From Myrmaecium sp. VS I D KN 1 (Eukaryota > Ascomycota > Dothideomycetes > Valsariales > Valsariaceae), in NCBI GenBank assembly GCA_019775845.1, contig JADQAV010000051.1:80954-144953 (forward strand): a stretch of 64,000 nucleotides of DNA, written 5' to 3'. Positions 11,161 through 24,111 of this stretch are shown here, piece after piece. The position numbers were made by a program, and so were the translations under genes. The notes beneath the pieces were generated by a model. That model saw only the letters and a list, made by a program, of their open reading frames with translations, was not told where the DNA came from and searched no databases. The stretch's first letter is position 1. The number at the start of each line of letters is the position of its first letter.

Positions 11161-12045
11161 GAGTCAGAAGACGAGAAAGCCGGCAAACGGGACGGGGGAT
11201 TGGCCTAGGTGGAGGAAGACGTGGAGGGAGAGAGAAGACGGGAGATAGGCCGTGTCGATGGGCGGGCACTTTTGCTTTTGTCTAGCAATTCGTGCTTTTT
11301 TTTCTGTTTCTTGCCCTGTCTTCTTGGTGCGTTTCACGCCTGTCTCCGATGTATCGCTTCTTTGAATTGTAGGAATTGGAGAAGAAGGAAGGGGGAGGAG
11401 GAGGAGGGGAGGCATGATCAGCGAAGTGATGGGCGAAGGAAATGGAGGAAGGAGGATGAATTTTTTGTAGTCTAGGTAATTAGAGCGTGTCCTTTATTGA
11501 TCTATATCCATGTATTCTTTCGACTTTTTTATATTTTCTTTTTTCTGTACCTTGCCCTTATTCTTTTTAATCCTTGGTCCCCTGCTGTCTCCCGATGATC
11601 TTCGTAGAACACACACTGGTTACCATGTATCCATTTCTCAAAGGGGTGACATAGCCAAGGTCTCTCACATCGCACAAAGCAGGTGCGAACGGCCCACGCA
11701 GTCAGCTGCATTTTCCTTTCCCAAGAAGATTTTGCATATAATCAGGTTGAATGGATTGAAGCATAGTTAATTCTTATTGCTACCGCTTAATGAAAGACAC
11801 ATAGGCGTCCCTTTCATATCCGCCTTCTCCCTTCCTGTCCCTTCATCCTCATCTTCCCTATTCCATCCTCCTTCCACCAGTCCGATTCAGGAAGCGACCG
11901 CAACATGCGCTGCTTGGATAGAAGAGAAAGCGAAATCACCGCCTCGGACGCCCATCGAATCGTACAAGCTCACGGAAACAAAGCAGTAGGTTTGTAAATG
12001 CGAAATAGAGGCTTGAGGACGAGAGGAGACCATCAAAGAAAGTCC
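11161..12045. other. Convergent 3' spacer
   Basis: Region between two genes ending towards each other. It is T-rich near 11.28-11.58 kb, consistent with 3' UTR, and holds no supported gene. Confidence 0.5.
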
Positions 12046-12543
12046 CTACGCCCTTCCCTTCCCACCCCGCTCATCCTGCATCCCAATGACCACGTCCGGT
12101 GCCTCCGGGTGCTCGTCCTTGGTCCGCTGGGTCGAGTTCCTCGTGTCAGACCGCGAGGTGGCCGCGCCACCCTCGTTATTGGCGCGGGCGCTGTTCGATG
12201 GACCATGTCAGCCTCGAACCAACACAAAAGAAGAAGGAATAAAGCAACGCGGAAGGGCGGAACTGGGATTCTAGTTTCCTGGAGAGTGAACGTACCTCTT
12301 GCCCTTCTCCGTCTGCTCGGCCTGCACGTCGTCCCCGGCCTTCTTGTCCGTCGCGTGCTGGTCGTCCGGCAGGGCGTCCGTCTTGACCGAGTCGTCGTGC
12401 TTGCAGCGGCGGGCGAGGAGGAACGGGGATGGGCGAGCCAAGGTGAGCGGGCGTTGAGAGCGGAGGAGATTAGAGCGGCAGCGCGAGGCTTGCAGCGCGC
12501 GCCGGGAGAAGGTGAGGAATTCGCTGGGTGAGGGAGAGGCCAT
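12046..12543 (-). CDS. Small probable mitochondrial fungal protein
   Basis: Two exons, 12296..12543 and 12046..12190, with a 105-bp intron (GTACGT...GAACAG), giving 130 residues. The N-terminal 45 residues are rich in Arg, Ser, Leu and Ala with no acidic residue after position 8, the look of a mitochondrial presequence. A charged middle (HDDSVKTDALPDDQHATDKK) follows. The C-terminus carries HPEAPDVVIGMQDERGGKG, a motif I have seen at the ends of short uncharacterised fungal proteins. No enzymatic motif is visible, and the function is unknown. It is divergently arranged with PCC1, 526 bp away. Confidence 0.75.
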
Positions 12544-13069
12544 TGCTGCTCTAGTGTGGTAGCGGCGAAGAGGTTGGCGAGGTGGTGAGTGTGAGGAGTG
12601 TAATTTAGGGAGCTTGAGGAAGTTTGATTCTGTGATTGAAGTATGGGCCTTGGAGGTTTTGCGTACAGTGATGTCAAAGGTGTCAAAGTTGTCAGGAAGG
12701 AAGACGAAGGAAAGGGGATATGTATAGATTAGTATAGCTACGAAAGTGTGAACGGTGCAGCGGAGCTCGCTCCTCGGTTACTTCCCAAGCATGAAAAACC
12801 CTCGTCGTCATTGGCTCAGCTTCCGTTCCCCTGCACGACAAATGATGCGTTCATCGCATAACCTACGATACAGAGTACCACGCTGCCATGACGTCGTTGA
12901 GACCACCAGCCAATCAGCGCATGCGGGGCAGCGCTTATCCCAACTCGGCACAACAACAAGACGTGCCTGGCCGTGCAGCCCCTCACACCTGAGATCTCAG
13001 GCACAAGACCCCTCCATCATCCACCTCGGTTTGTAGAGAGAAAAGTTCCTACAACATCCAATAACACTC
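12544..13069. other. Divergent promoter region (130-aa protein / PCC1)
   Basis: 526 bp between two genes transcribed apart, containing TGACGTC at about 12889..12895 and a CCAAT motif near 12910. No ORF supported. Confidence 0.5.
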
Positions 13070-13549
13070 ATGAGCACTACAACAACCAGCTCAGCAACAA
13101 AAAAGCGCAAAATGGCCTCCGACTCCACCGCGACCTCCAGCCCTGAATTCCCCTGCGTCCTGTAAGCCCGTCTCTCCTCAAGCCCATCACATCCTCCGCC
13201 TGAACAACCGCGGAAGCTAACTCCCATCACCAACGAAACCAACAGCACTCTCACCCTGCCCTTCCCCAGCGCGCGCCTGGCCACCGTCGCCCGGCGCGCC
13301 CTCGCCGTCGACGCCGAGCTCTCCCCGCTCGTCCGCCGCTCCCTGGCGACGGCGGATGCGGCCGCCCACCCAGAGGTGCTCGAGGTCACCTACGCCGCCA
13401 CGACGCACCGGATGCTGCGCGTCGCCGTCAACGGCTTCTTCGAGAGCCTGCGCACGGTCGTCCAGGTGATGGAGGAGCTGGACGTGGACGTCGTCGGTGC
13501 GCCTGGTCGGGAGGGGCTCGAGGGCGTGCAGGGCGTGGTGCGAGGATGA
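13070..13549 (+). CDS. PCC1: EKC/KEOPS complex subunit Pcc1
   Basis: Two exons, 13070..13161 and 13246..13549, with an 84-bp intron (GTAAGC...CAACAG), giving 131 residues. After a short polar N-terminus comes the compact Pcc1 fold: LTLPFPSARLATVARRAL, VDAELSPLVRRS, a variable insert and YAATTHRMLRVAVNGFFESL followed by VVQVMEELDVDVV, all strongly typical. Pcc1 dimerises and anchors the KEOPS complex (Kae1, Bud32, Cgi121), which makes the t6A modification of tRNAs and affects telomeres and transcription. An internal Met at 13112 could be an alternative start, removing 14 residues. The C-terminal Gly-rich tail is not conserved. Confidence 0.9.
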
Positions 13550-15861
13550 GGGGAGAGGAAGAGTGCGAGGGATTTAGGGATGTGTGTTGGGGATCTGCTT
13601 TCTTCTCCATCTCTCTTCCGCGAAACTTCATCTGCTGGATGTTCTGGGGGTTGGCTGGCTAGGAGAATGGCTGAAAGGGCGAGGAGCTCTTCAGGTCTGG
13701 ACGAGGAGACATTGGCCAGGGCAGCGGCAGTGCACGGCGAAGATGCCCGGTGATGATTTGAAGGGTGGAAAGACGCAACTTTCGATCGAGACGTTTTATG
13801 TTCCTCGAGCAGAAGGGCACCTAGTCATGCAGACAAGACAGCTGCCGCGGCGGGGCACGCGGCGAACGGAAGGGTTGCAAGAGGGAACTGAAGGCGCGTC
13901 GGACAGGGGCCATGGAGAAGAGGAAAGAGAAAGAGAAGGGCTGCAGGCTGAGGCTGAGGCAGCTTCGTCACCACAACATTGTGGGAATCTATACCCTTGC
14001 GCTTTCAACCATCGGGTATCCTACATTGAAATGGCAGTGCATGGAGGGGCAGGAAGGACGGTGCACCCTTGATTGTGAGAGGCTGTCTTCGACTCAGAGG
14101 GTCATCTCGATGGGCAAAGATATACAAAAGAGATAACATCGGTTTGAACAGCGAGTGTTAGGGTCTCCCCGCATCGAACAAGAAGATCAAAGAGAGAATC
14201 CAGAGAAGTCGTCAGCTTGTGCGCTTCGGCGACTTTACTTTCTTAACAATCCCTCGACGTCTCTGAAACAATTCGTATGTGACGGCATCCCCCGGCACCT
14301 AAAGCGCAAACATGAGCGGTTCATGCCAATGAGAGAGCATACTAAGAGAAGCGAAGTGAAGCGCTCGGCCAGCAACTATTCATGGAGATAGCTCCACAGC
14401 CCCATCCTAAGTGAGGTGAGGCACCAAGCCCGAAGGGAGGAGGACTAAGCACCACCTCCACGATACCTATACATAGTACATACGTATGTGGGGGGAGAGG
14501 GAGAGGACACAGCCTCACCGATCCCCTCCCACCCCGTCGATATCCGCCCCTAACAAACCCCCACGGTTTCACCTATGGCCCAGCAAGGCCATGTCGCATA
14601 ACTGATCTCACACGGCATCAGAAATCAAAGCGCCAGAGAAAGTGGCTACTATACCATACCGTACGGAGTACAGAGCGCTTGATCCTGCGAAGCATCCAGT
14701 CCACGGGAGCAGACAAACGAATGCGAATTCAGATGGAATGTTTCTCGAAGTCGAGAACCACTAGACCACGATATCACGAGAAACGCAACACGTCCCACGA
14801 GCGCGACAACGACCCAGGACATAGGATCATCAAAGACTCGAACACCTAAATTGACAAAACACATAATAGTCAAAAGCCGAGAAGAAACGGCCAAGCCACA
14901 AAACTCTCTTCCCCGCGCGTGCGTGCGTGCGAACGTGCGAACAAACGTGCGCGTGTTGTTGGGTTGGCGCGCGCATGCACGGCACACGCAACCAAAGAAG
15001 GGGGGGGGTGGACGGGAAGGAAGGTCAAAACAATTCCCGCTCTGTTTCCCCTCCCCTCCCGTGCACCCCTGAACCCTTCCCTTCCAAAAGCTCCCTCCCT
15101 GAACCCTTCCGTCTCGCTTCCCTTCAGCCTCGTGTTTCATCTAAAAGCCTACCGTAGACAAAGCAAAATACAACGTCGCTGGACCCTTGAGCGAGAATGT
15201 TTGGATATGTTATTGAGCACGATGATGATACGACGGGGATGGCAAGAAGGGCAAGAGCACGGTGATCACCAGATTGAAAGTGGATAAGGACGGGTGAAAA
15301 AGAAAAGAAGAGCTTTTGATTGCACCGCGGACTGCTTCAAAGCTACGATCATCTTCATGGGAAAAGATGGAACAAATGAACCGGGGAGGTATATATCTAT
15401 CGAAGTGAAAAAAGACCTCATTCCCGCGCGAGACGAGAGCACATCTCATCGTCCATGCGATAAGGAAGAGGTATATATAGAAAAGAAAAAGAGTCATGAC
15501 CCGTCATCGATCTCCTTCGAAAAGCAAAAAAATCTCCAAGCCACCCTTGCTGCCAAGTATGTATGAGAATGTAAGAAAAAAGGAAGTGAAGAACCGTCCC
15601 CGGTTGCTTTGTCCATGGAGAATGGAGAACAAAGAGAAGAAAGAAGAAGAGCAACACTCGATCGGATGTGGCAGAGAGCTTCCCCACAGTGGATACCGAT
15701 CCCCTTTCCGAGAAAAAGGAAACAAAGGCAGAGAGATGTCGAACTGATGGAACCCATGGGAGTGAAAGAGGAGATACCGAATGAACACCGACCGCCCCCG
15801 CTCAATGACAAGCAACGCAAACCCTCAGATCGCTTTGTTTAGAAGCCGCCGTTTGTTTCGT
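13550..15861. other. Long gene-free spacer, 2.3 kb
   Basis: Flanked by the 3' ends of PCC1 and the Asp f 4-like gene. I see only short ORFs without protein features. A GCGT/GAACGTGC simple-sequence patch lies near 14918..14955 and a poly-G run near 15001..15008. Some of it is probably UTR. Confidence 0.5.
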
Positions 15862-16943
15862 TTACGAGGAAACGGTGCCACCCATGAGGGTAGTGAGGGT
15901 GGCGGTGCTCTGCGAGATGTAGCAGGAACCGTCGGAGTCACCGATCGGCTCGGTGGCAGTGAGCCAGTAGTTCTGGGTCATGTCGGAAATGCAGTCGGCC
16001 TCAGTGGAGGAGATGGTCATGTTGTAGTTGTTGCCGTTGGGGTTCTCGATGGCGGACATGTCGTAGCCAGAGCCGTCGCTGCGGAGCTGGGCCTCGCCCC
16101 AAGTGGTCGCGAAGGCGCCGGAGGAGGTCGTGTCGTCGCAGGCCTGAGCCCAGCCGACCTGGGAGTTCTCCTGGAACGCGACGATCTGCGAAGCACCCTT
16201 CTCGAGCACGAAGGTGAGGGCAGGGTCGGTAGGAGCAAGGCAGGAACCGGAGAGGGTCTGGCCGTCGGAGCCGACCTTGTTCCAGATGACGACGGTCATG
16301 GCCTCATCGGAGGTGTTGATGAACTCGTTGGTGTAGTCGTAGCCGTCACGGGAGTCGACCTTGATGACGTTGCTGCCGTAGGGGTTGCCGTAGTTGCCCT
16401 CGTAGTCGTCGCCCATGGAGCCGGAAGCGGTGGTGGCCTCGCCGAAGGAGGTACGGTTGTTGGAGTAGCCGACCAGGTCGTGCCAGAGGCTGGCCACGGC
16501 GCTCTCGACGGCAGAAGCAGCGCTCTCGACGGCAGAAGCGACATCGTCAACGGCATCCTCCAGAGAGGCGGCAGAAGTGGTGGCAGCAGCGGCAGAGCTG
16601 GTCACGGCCGCGGCGACGACCTCGGCGGCGGTGGAGGTGGGAGTGGGAGTGACGGTGGAAGAAGCAGCAGCGGCCTCGGCGGTCGCGCTCTCCTTGGCGA
16701 TGCCCTCGGCATAGGCGGAGGCCCAGTTGATACCGAAGGAGTCCCAATCAAGTTTGGACCAGTCAACGCTGCAAGGGAAGTGAAGTTAGCGATGAATGAC
16801 GTGAAGGCAGACATGTCTCTCTCGATGACTTACCCCCTCTTCTCGTGGGCGTGCCTGTGACGCAGGTGAGCGTGAGTCGGACCAGCGACGGCCTGGCCGA
16901 CGGCGAAAGCGGCGAGCGCAGCAGCAGTGAACGAAGTGTGCAT
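15862..16943 (-). CDS. Secreted Asp f 4-like protein
   Basis: Two exons, 16834..16943 and 15862..16768, with a 65-bp intron (GTAAGT...CTTGCAG), giving 338 residues. The N-terminus MHTSFTAAALAAFAVGQAVA is a clear signal peptide, followed by a His-rich stretch and HEKRG, a likely KR processing site. A Ala/Ser/Thr-rich linker (about 60-130) leads to a C-terminal domain with GNYGNPYGSNVIKVD, TVVIWNKVGSDGQTLSG, LTFVLEKGASQIVAFQENSQ and TTWGEAQLRSDGSGYDMSAI. This block matches the layout of the Aspergillus allergen Asp f 4 family, whose biochemical role is unknown. Codon use is strongly biased to C-ending codons, suggesting high expression. A TATA-like box lies about 180 bp upstream of the ATG. Confidence 0.88.
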
Positions 16944-17118
16944 AATGACGGTGGTGATTGTCCTTTTCGTGTACGTTGGTGGTGTTGTGGTGGTAGATTG
17001 TCGAAGCAGAGTCGCAGTTGGTGTCGAAGGGAGAGCGTTCCTTTAAAGGAGAGGCTGTCGAAGCAGTTGAAGCGGTCGAGACCAGTGGTGTCAATGAGTG
17101 ACGGTTGGCAGGTGTAAA

Positions 17119-17128
17119 CCTTATAAAG
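17119..17128 (-). promoter_or_regulatory. TATA-like box of the Asp f 4-like gene
   Basis: On the minus strand the sequence reads CTTTATAAGG, about 178 bp upstream of the start codon at 16943. The distance is long for a fungal 5' UTR but possible. No experiment supports it. Confidence 0.4.
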
Positions 17129-20100
17129 AGAGAGGCTGTGAAGAAGAGAGTGGGTTGACGAAAGGAGTGAACGTGAACACAATCTCTTGTTGAACCTTTT
17201 TGAGGGCGAGTGGGTTAGGTGTGCGTGGACAAAGGAGAAGGCGGGAAGACGGCGCCAGCGGGCCTCCCCCTTTATTAGGGATGTGAGCTGCGTGGACGAT
17301 CGACCGCGAAATGGAATCGGCCCCACATTGGCAGGGGCTGCGTCCAGGGGGTGGGGAGCCAGGGCGCCATGAGCTATTCCCGTTCGGGCGGCGCGTATTG
17401 GACCTGTTCCTGGCTAGCGAGTCCAGGTTGCCCTTAGGCATACCCGCGCGACGCACCACGCCCAATCCAGTCGCGCGCCCCGGAAGGGAAGCCGCGCCAG
17501 CGCCAAGCGTTAAGCGTTCAGCACCAACGCCCTATGCCCTAGGCACCACCTGCTGTTTGCTGCGGTTTGCCAGTGCTGTTTGCTGGTCCTGTGTGTTCCT
17601 GCCCCTGGTGCCCTCCATGTTCCTGTTCACAGTGCCGCGCTCAGCTGTTGTGTCGGCTGTTGTTGCTGTGACCGCGACTTGAGTCTGGCCGCGCAACGCA
17701 AACCTTGGAACCGCACCGCAACATCTTCACCCTCACTCTCACACCAGAGACCAGAGGCAGTGGCATCCGGCCAGCCATCACCCCGTGACCTTAAGGTTGG
17801 TACCTTACCGTGCAGAACCACATGTTAACATAGGAACCTCCTGCCTTCACCTGCTGTACCGTGAGGTACCAGGCTGCCTCCTGGCTGAACGATGGCCGAC
17901 CCGGGGTATTCCCGTGCGCTGCTCTTCGCCTCTATCAAATAGGAGGAGTACGTGTGTCTGTCTTGTATACAATATCGGCGCTTATGGTGCGAGGACAGGC
18001 GGGACCTCCTCAAACCACTAGCAACGTGCCCAGCGTTCCAGGCCTCTGCTGTCGACAACGGGTCCCAAATCCCCATGTCACCGCTTCTCATCCAACCACG
18101 GCCACGGTCGTAAGGAATGTATGTAATGCCGCCGCCGTTGCTGGTCCCGCCCAGCGACCATTGTCTGCCGTGAAAGTCAGGCACACCTGCCTCCGCCATC
18201 CCCATCCATTCGGTTCGTTCTCGTGCGATTCCCCCTCTCCTATCGGGATCGTCAGCGCTGCTCACCACCTCGCCCGATCGCATGCAGAACGAGTGACGGT
18301 TGGAGCGTCGTGCTGACCACTCTCGTCCGCCTGTCCCACGGCAACGCTCCGGAGAAGCACCCACCTCGAGCGGGAGAGCAACATTCGTCCGGTCATTTTA
18401 CCCACCGCGTGCCCTCACTCACCATTCAGGGCCCTCCACCTCCCTCCATCATCACCAACCGACCAATGCCCTCCATGCTTCCGACAAATCGCGCACATCC
18501 TGAGTGAGGTCCCCCGCCATGGTCAGACCGTGTGCTAGAGTTCCGCCCAGCAAGACCTGCTCCCGCGGGCAGAAGAGACCTGCATGCGCCGCGCCGACGA
18601 GGTCACAATTGGTCTAAGACAGACGGTCCTCGACTTCCGAACGGCCACGCACTCCTCGCCTGCTCGGCGGACACCTCAGCCAACGGGCAGAGTTGGAACT
18701 CCGCCGTTCGCCCCCGTGCCGGGGTTGTGCATGGCTGGGATCGCGGCGAGGCCCCCTCGAGGAACGACGACGACGTGGCCCCCGATGTTCCGGACGGGGT
18801 CATTTCCCACCCGTCAGCCAATCAGGGACGGCATTCGATGGCCCCTGAACGGCCCCACCGCCTTCCATCGGGATTCCAGGTTTCTGCACGGACCGTGCCC
18901 GGGCTTCGGTGGCCACCATTCCCACCGTGGTTGCGGTACCTGACGCTAATCCGTGTAGGGGCAAGCTCGATTGCGATTTTCAACGGTAAACAACCCTTTC
19001 CCTGTTCGCTTGGCGACTGGGCAAAACAAACGCTTTTTCCCACCCCCTCGCTTTTCTCTAGGAGTTATGTCTTCATACCCAACGGAGCTGCAGTCACTGG
19101 CAAACATGGACATAATCCCGAAGGATGGTGTACGTAAATAGGAAGATGCATACAGGTACAGGTACAGCAGTCTTCCGGCATTCTCCTTCAGCCCTGCTCC
19201 GCTCCACTCGCAGCCGTTAGTACCAACCACCAGCACCATCAGCACCACCGTCGTTCCCTCGTGGCTTTTGATCCGCCCCGCTCCCCCTCTCGGCCTCTCA
19301 CACGGTGCGATTGCGTCAAACTCTGTAAAAATCTCCAGCCTGCCGCTGCCCCTCACACTCAACTCACACTCACACTGTTCACCACATCATCACACTGCAG
19401 CAGTGTTGCCCCTCCATCTCCAACTCCATCCCACCTGTTCCTCCTCCCATTTGCACCGAAGCTCGGGGTGGCAACATCGACGAACTGATTGATCCACCCC
19501 AACATGCCGAACCGATGATACCCTTTCCACCGCGATGGAACCAATCACACCCCGCCGGGTAACTGAATGAGGACTGACGGACTCCTAGCCATGGATGTGA
19601 CACCTGCCATTGAACTCGACGGATCTCTTCCGAGCACGGCAAAAATCCGAACAGCCAGAGCCTTTCTTCACATGCTCGGCCACCAACGGCAGTTGGATCT
19701 TCGCGTTCGCCCCGGCTCTGGATCGCTGGATGATGGCGTTTTCTTCCCATCAAAAATTTTCCAGCCTCTGAAGGGGGAAAGAAGGGTTCGTTTTCTCTAC
19801 CTGTCGACAAGGGCGAACACCGGTTCGGTCTGATCTTTCCCTTTCGAATCCTTGTTTCCGAGCCAGCCCTTTTTTTTCTTTCCTTCTCCAACGGTCGCGC
19901 TTGGTTGGAACTACTACTAATCCATGAGGGGTACAGTAATTTTCAATTCTTGGCGGTAACTCTAGACGACTCTCTCTGCCCTGACTGCCATTACTAAGAA
20001 GGGCAATATCCAGTGCCCAGCCTTCCTTTCCTCTTCGTCGTCTTCTCCGGAAATTCGTGAATGATGACTCCGATAGTCTGGTCCAATCTGTTCTGGTCAT

Positions 20101-20349
20101 CAACCGTCAAGGCTGTGTAAGACTCGTTCACGCAGGTCTGTTTCAATGGGGATCCGCACAGAATTGCCGCGACCTCGCTCATGTCACTGCCGATGTCGCG
20201 GAATCGACTACGAAAGTAGGCGGTGCCTGTCTTTAGCTACAGTTGTTGGTGCAGCAGCAAGCCTAGCCGCGCGCTGCGGTTCGGACTCGGCTTTGCGCGT
20301 CCACCTGCTGCAGGTGCATGAGAGGGTCAACTACGCCCTCAGAGCCGTT

Positions 20350-20384
20350 GTTGGTGGTGGTAGTGGTGGTGGTGGTGGTGGGTG
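20350..20384. repeat. (GGT)n-like simple repeat
   Basis: A run of GGT and AGT triplets read directly from the sequence, within the large gene-free region. No function inferred. Confidence 0.7.
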
Positions 20385-22003
20385 GCGAGGAACCACCGCA
20401 CCCGTGAGGAGTACCGGTATGGTATATACTCGGTACTCCAAGTCCCCCTCTCGCTTCCAGACTTGACCTCATCCTGCATCAAACGCCTAAGTACCTCCGT
20501 TCTTCAGCCTGAGCGAATTGAAATACCATCACGCGTCGTATGGAACTCCGGTTTGAAAGCTAGGCAGGCACCAGGCACCAGGAACCAGGCATCTCTACCA
20601 TCGATGATCATCCTTCTCCACCATCGCCGTCCCGTCCTTTACAACCGTTTATCCGTCGTCTGAGACAGACATCCATCCGCTTCGCTGCTGCGATTCGACA
20701 TCCTACCTTTGGTACTCTTTTTCTGCGTGGCTTGTCGGGTTTATCGGAGCGCTGAAGTCAATGCCATGTACCTCCGCTCCGCGGCATTCACTCAGCCCTC
20801 CCACCCATGATCTCACCGTGCAGATAGGTCTTCGTCAGCATCAGACAGTAGAAGTGCAAGGCACTGTACCTATGAGACAAACCTCGTATCCTCCATGAGA
20901 AAAGTGAACCATGTCTCGCATATCCTTCGTCGTCCTCCGCTTTTCTTCCCCATTCCGAGCATGCCTATCCACCCATCAACCAACCAACCAAACCGCCCTC
21001 CGTAGGTAGGACGGGCGTCTCGATACCCCGACACAGCCTTGCCGTCTGAGGTCTCAGCCTGAGGGACGCAACCGACCCCGCTCACCCCTCCTCATCACTC
21101 CTCTTTTCGTCATGCCGTCCTTCCCTCTTTCCCTACCTCTACCCCGCTCGCTCGCTCGCTCTCTCCCACCTGCCCCTCTTGCCCCTCTTGCCCTGCCTTG
21201 CATCGCATTGCATGATACGCGCATTTGTACATGAAATGCGCATTCCACATGCTCCCAGCTTTTTCCTTCCTTCCCTTTTCCCAAGCGGGAGGTGGGTGGG
21301 GGGAAACCCGGGAAACCCACATCGATCAACCACCTCAACCCTCGCATCGGACCAGAACGGAGGTCACCGCCGATGTGCCATCTCTCTCTTCTCCTCCCCT
21401 TTCCCATCGCTTGTTCGTGGTCTTGGATGGTGATGGATGATGATACATGTACCTTAGGTGAAAGGGTCATGCGTGCGGTGTGGCGCTTTCAGTGTCGCTT
21501 TATTGTTTGCTTTACAAGTTCCAGGTGTCTGCACAGACTTCTCTTTCCCCTGGGTAGGGTGGTGGGGGAGGGTAGGGGAAGCAAGTTCAGTCACTTCGTG
21601 TTCCTGTTCCTGTTCCAGGGAGAGGAGCTGAACTCAAAACAATTCTTCAAGCTCGACATGGCAGACCTGCCCTGCCCGACGCGATTTGAGGGCCAAGCCA
21701 CATGCTCTCGTTCCGTAAAGAAGAGAGTCGGCTAGATAGATGTATAAAGTATATACTTCAATAGATAGGTAGGTACCGAGACGGACAAGCGGTAAGTGGA
21801 AATACGACGAATGAATAGAGAACGCTACACTCCAACGAACTCTCTTCTTATTCAATCCTCTCGCCTGTCTTTCTGGAAAACCCCAAAACCCCCCTACCTC
21901 GTCCTGTACAATAGCACATACACCAACACCCCAAAATTCAAACCCCCAAAAATTCCACGAACGCAACTCCCATCCAAACCCAGCCCGCCCATCCTAAACC
22001 CCC

Positions 22004-24111
22004 TCACTTCCCCTCCCCCTCCCCCACCTTCCCACCACCCACCCCCTCATACCCCCCAACCACCCCCCACGCGGCCCCCTCCCCCGCCCACCACGCCCCC
22101 GTCACCGTGCCCAACGCCACAAACGGCGCCGTATGCTCGCCGGCCAGCCGGAGGCGTCCCCCAAATGCCGGTTCTCGCAGCGCCCGCACATCCTCATCCC
22201 CATTCCGGAGACCTACAGGGAAGTTGCAGTAACTCCCGAAGCCGGCGAGGGGGTCGGCGGTCCATCGGGTGGGGAGGAAGGCGGTGGGGGTGCAGGACGG
22301 GTGCGAAGGGGAGAAGTGGGGCAGCTGGGCGAGGTAGGGGGTGAAGAGGTGGGTGAGGAGGGTGTGTTGGTGGGGATGGGTGAGGGGGGTGATGGGGTGG
22401 GGTGTGGGTGGGAGGGAGGCGAGGAGGGCGCGGAGGTGCTCGGAGGTGGCGCCGTAGGTGTAGAAGAGCAGGGTCGGGTGGGCGGTGGGGCCGGGGAGGG
22501 CGGCGAGGTTGAGGCATTCTTGGGGGTGGTGGGGGTGCGTGGGGTGGTAGGCGGGGCGGAGCCAGTGGGTGAAGCCGGGGTAGTGGGAGGAGGAGGAGGG
22601 GGCGGCTGGAGAGGGGTCGGGATGGAGGGGGGCGGCGGTGGAGGGGACGTTGGGTGAGGAGTCTCCTGTCGCCGTTTCTGGGGCGGCTGTGCTGGTATTG
22701 TTGGCGCTGGCATCGCCGTCGTTATCGTCGCCTCCTTCCCAGAAGGCGGTGGGAAAAGAGATGTAGACCTACGGGAGAATGTGAGTGGCGCATAAAAAGG
22801 AGAGATGAGAAGGACAGCAACAACGCACCTTATCCAAACAACCATACCCAATCGCCCGCACCGCCTCCTCCATCCGCGGCGGCAGCGGCGGCTCAAAAGC
22901 ATGCAGATTCCGCTTCAACCAGCCAAGCGGGGCCGTCACAACGAGCCCATCAAAAGACCATTCGCCGCGACCTTCCACTTCAACCGTGACCTGCTCCGCC
23001 CCCTCAGGCGCCCGAATCTTCGCAACCACATGGCCAAGCCGCACGTCCGCGCCCGCCAGCGCCGGCGCCGCCACCCGCTCCAGCACCTTCGCATACGTAT
23101 CCGCGACGAACAGATTCTCGCCGTCGATGCACTCCTCCAGCCAAAAGAAGCGGAGGCTCTGGCGCTCCACAGGCGAGCCCACGAACGCGCCCCACATCTC
23201 CGCGAGCTGGAGGAGGCGGGCGCGGCGGGGGGCGCCGGCGGGGCCCGGGAAGAGCGCGTCCGCGCGCTCGCGGAAGAAGTCGAGCAGGCTGACGTCCGGG
23301 TCGATGGCGTCGTGGTGGGCGTTGCTGTGGGCCATGGCCTCCTCGATGGTCGCCCAGACGAGCTCCATCAGCCGGGTGGCTTCCGGTTCGGGGACGGCGG
23401 CGCCGGTGGGGTCGAAGATCTTTTGTCGGCCGTCCCAGCCGTGCGTGCGCGTGCCGGTCGCGCGGGCGAGGTCGAGGATGGGGTTGTTGTCCGTGCCGTG
23501 GATCCAGTTGGGGCCGCTGCGGCGAGTTGCTCATGATCAGTGGTGTGCTTTGCGGGCAGCGGAGGTGGTAGAGGAGAACCTACAGATCGACGAGATGGCC
23601 GTTTATGCGGGCTTGCGCGAGCTGTTCACCTCATACCCATCGCCGTCAGTTCTCCAATCCGATCAAATACAAAGGGGGTGGCGGGCGGGGGAAGAAAGGG
23701 GCCAGGTTGAAGACAAATACATACCCTCCCACCAACCCTCTCCCTCCCCTCCAAAATCGTAACCCGAAATCCATGCTGCAACAGCACGTCCGCGCACCGA
23801 AGGCCCGCAAAGCCCGCACCAACAATACCCACATGGGGAGCGCGGCCGGCGGGCCGTAGCCGACGGAGCATGGGGGATGGCTGCTGGGTGTCGTTCTCGC
23901 CGTCGGCTGCCTGGTGGTCGGCGGATCGGTGGTGGTTGTGCGGGCTGCTGGAGAGGTCTTGTTGCAGGCGGGACATGCCCGTTCCGGTGCCGGTGGTGTG
24001 GCTGTTGCTGGTGCCGTTGGAGGAGGAGGAGGTGGTGGTGCTGGTGGTGGTGGTCTCGTTGCCGTTGGTTCTGCTGCGGCGGGAGGAGGATGAGTTGGAG
24101 CGGCGTTCCAT
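22004..24111 (-). CDS. FAD-dependent amine oxidase
   Basis: Four exons: 23725..24111, 23584..23621, 22829..23516 and 22004..22768, giving 625 residues. Residues 1-90 are a Ser/Thr/Asn-rich tail. The Rossmann FAD-binding motif follows: HVGIVGAGFAGLRCADVLL, then EGRERVGGR. The middle holds GPNWIHGTDNNPILDLA, LRFFWLEECIDGENLFV and VVTAPLGWLKRN. The C-terminus has CNFPVGLRNGDEDVRAL and LAGEHTAPFVALGTVTGAWW, the second FAD contact region. This is the flavin amine oxidase fold of polyamine oxidases and LSD1-like proteins. There is no SWIRM or HMG domain and no clear signal peptide, so the substrate (polyamine or monoamine) is undetermined. A 38-nt exon keeps the frame across the conserved LVDLGPNWIHG junction. 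The last exon has a Pro/Ser/Thr-rich insertion after FPTAFW. Confidence 0.92.

Larger units (their letters stand above)
16944..22003. other. Gene-free region, 5.1 kb
   Basis: The largest gap in the window. The left end is the promoter of the Asp f 4-like gene; the right end abuts the 3' end of the amine oxidase. ORFs up to about 200 codons exist on both strands (for example 18532..19137) but have no domains, odd composition and no splice-consistent extensions. A (GGT)n patch lies at about 20350..20384. I cannot exclude long non-coding transcripts. Confidence 0.5.

Noticed and set aside
15781-16860. 359-codon plus-strand frame
   Set aside because: Antisense shadow of the Asp f 4-like gene, which has a signal peptide and family motifs.
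18532-19137. 201-codon plus-strand ORF in the 5-kb gap
   Set aside because: No domain, atypical composition and no partner exons; consistent with chance in GC-rich DNA.
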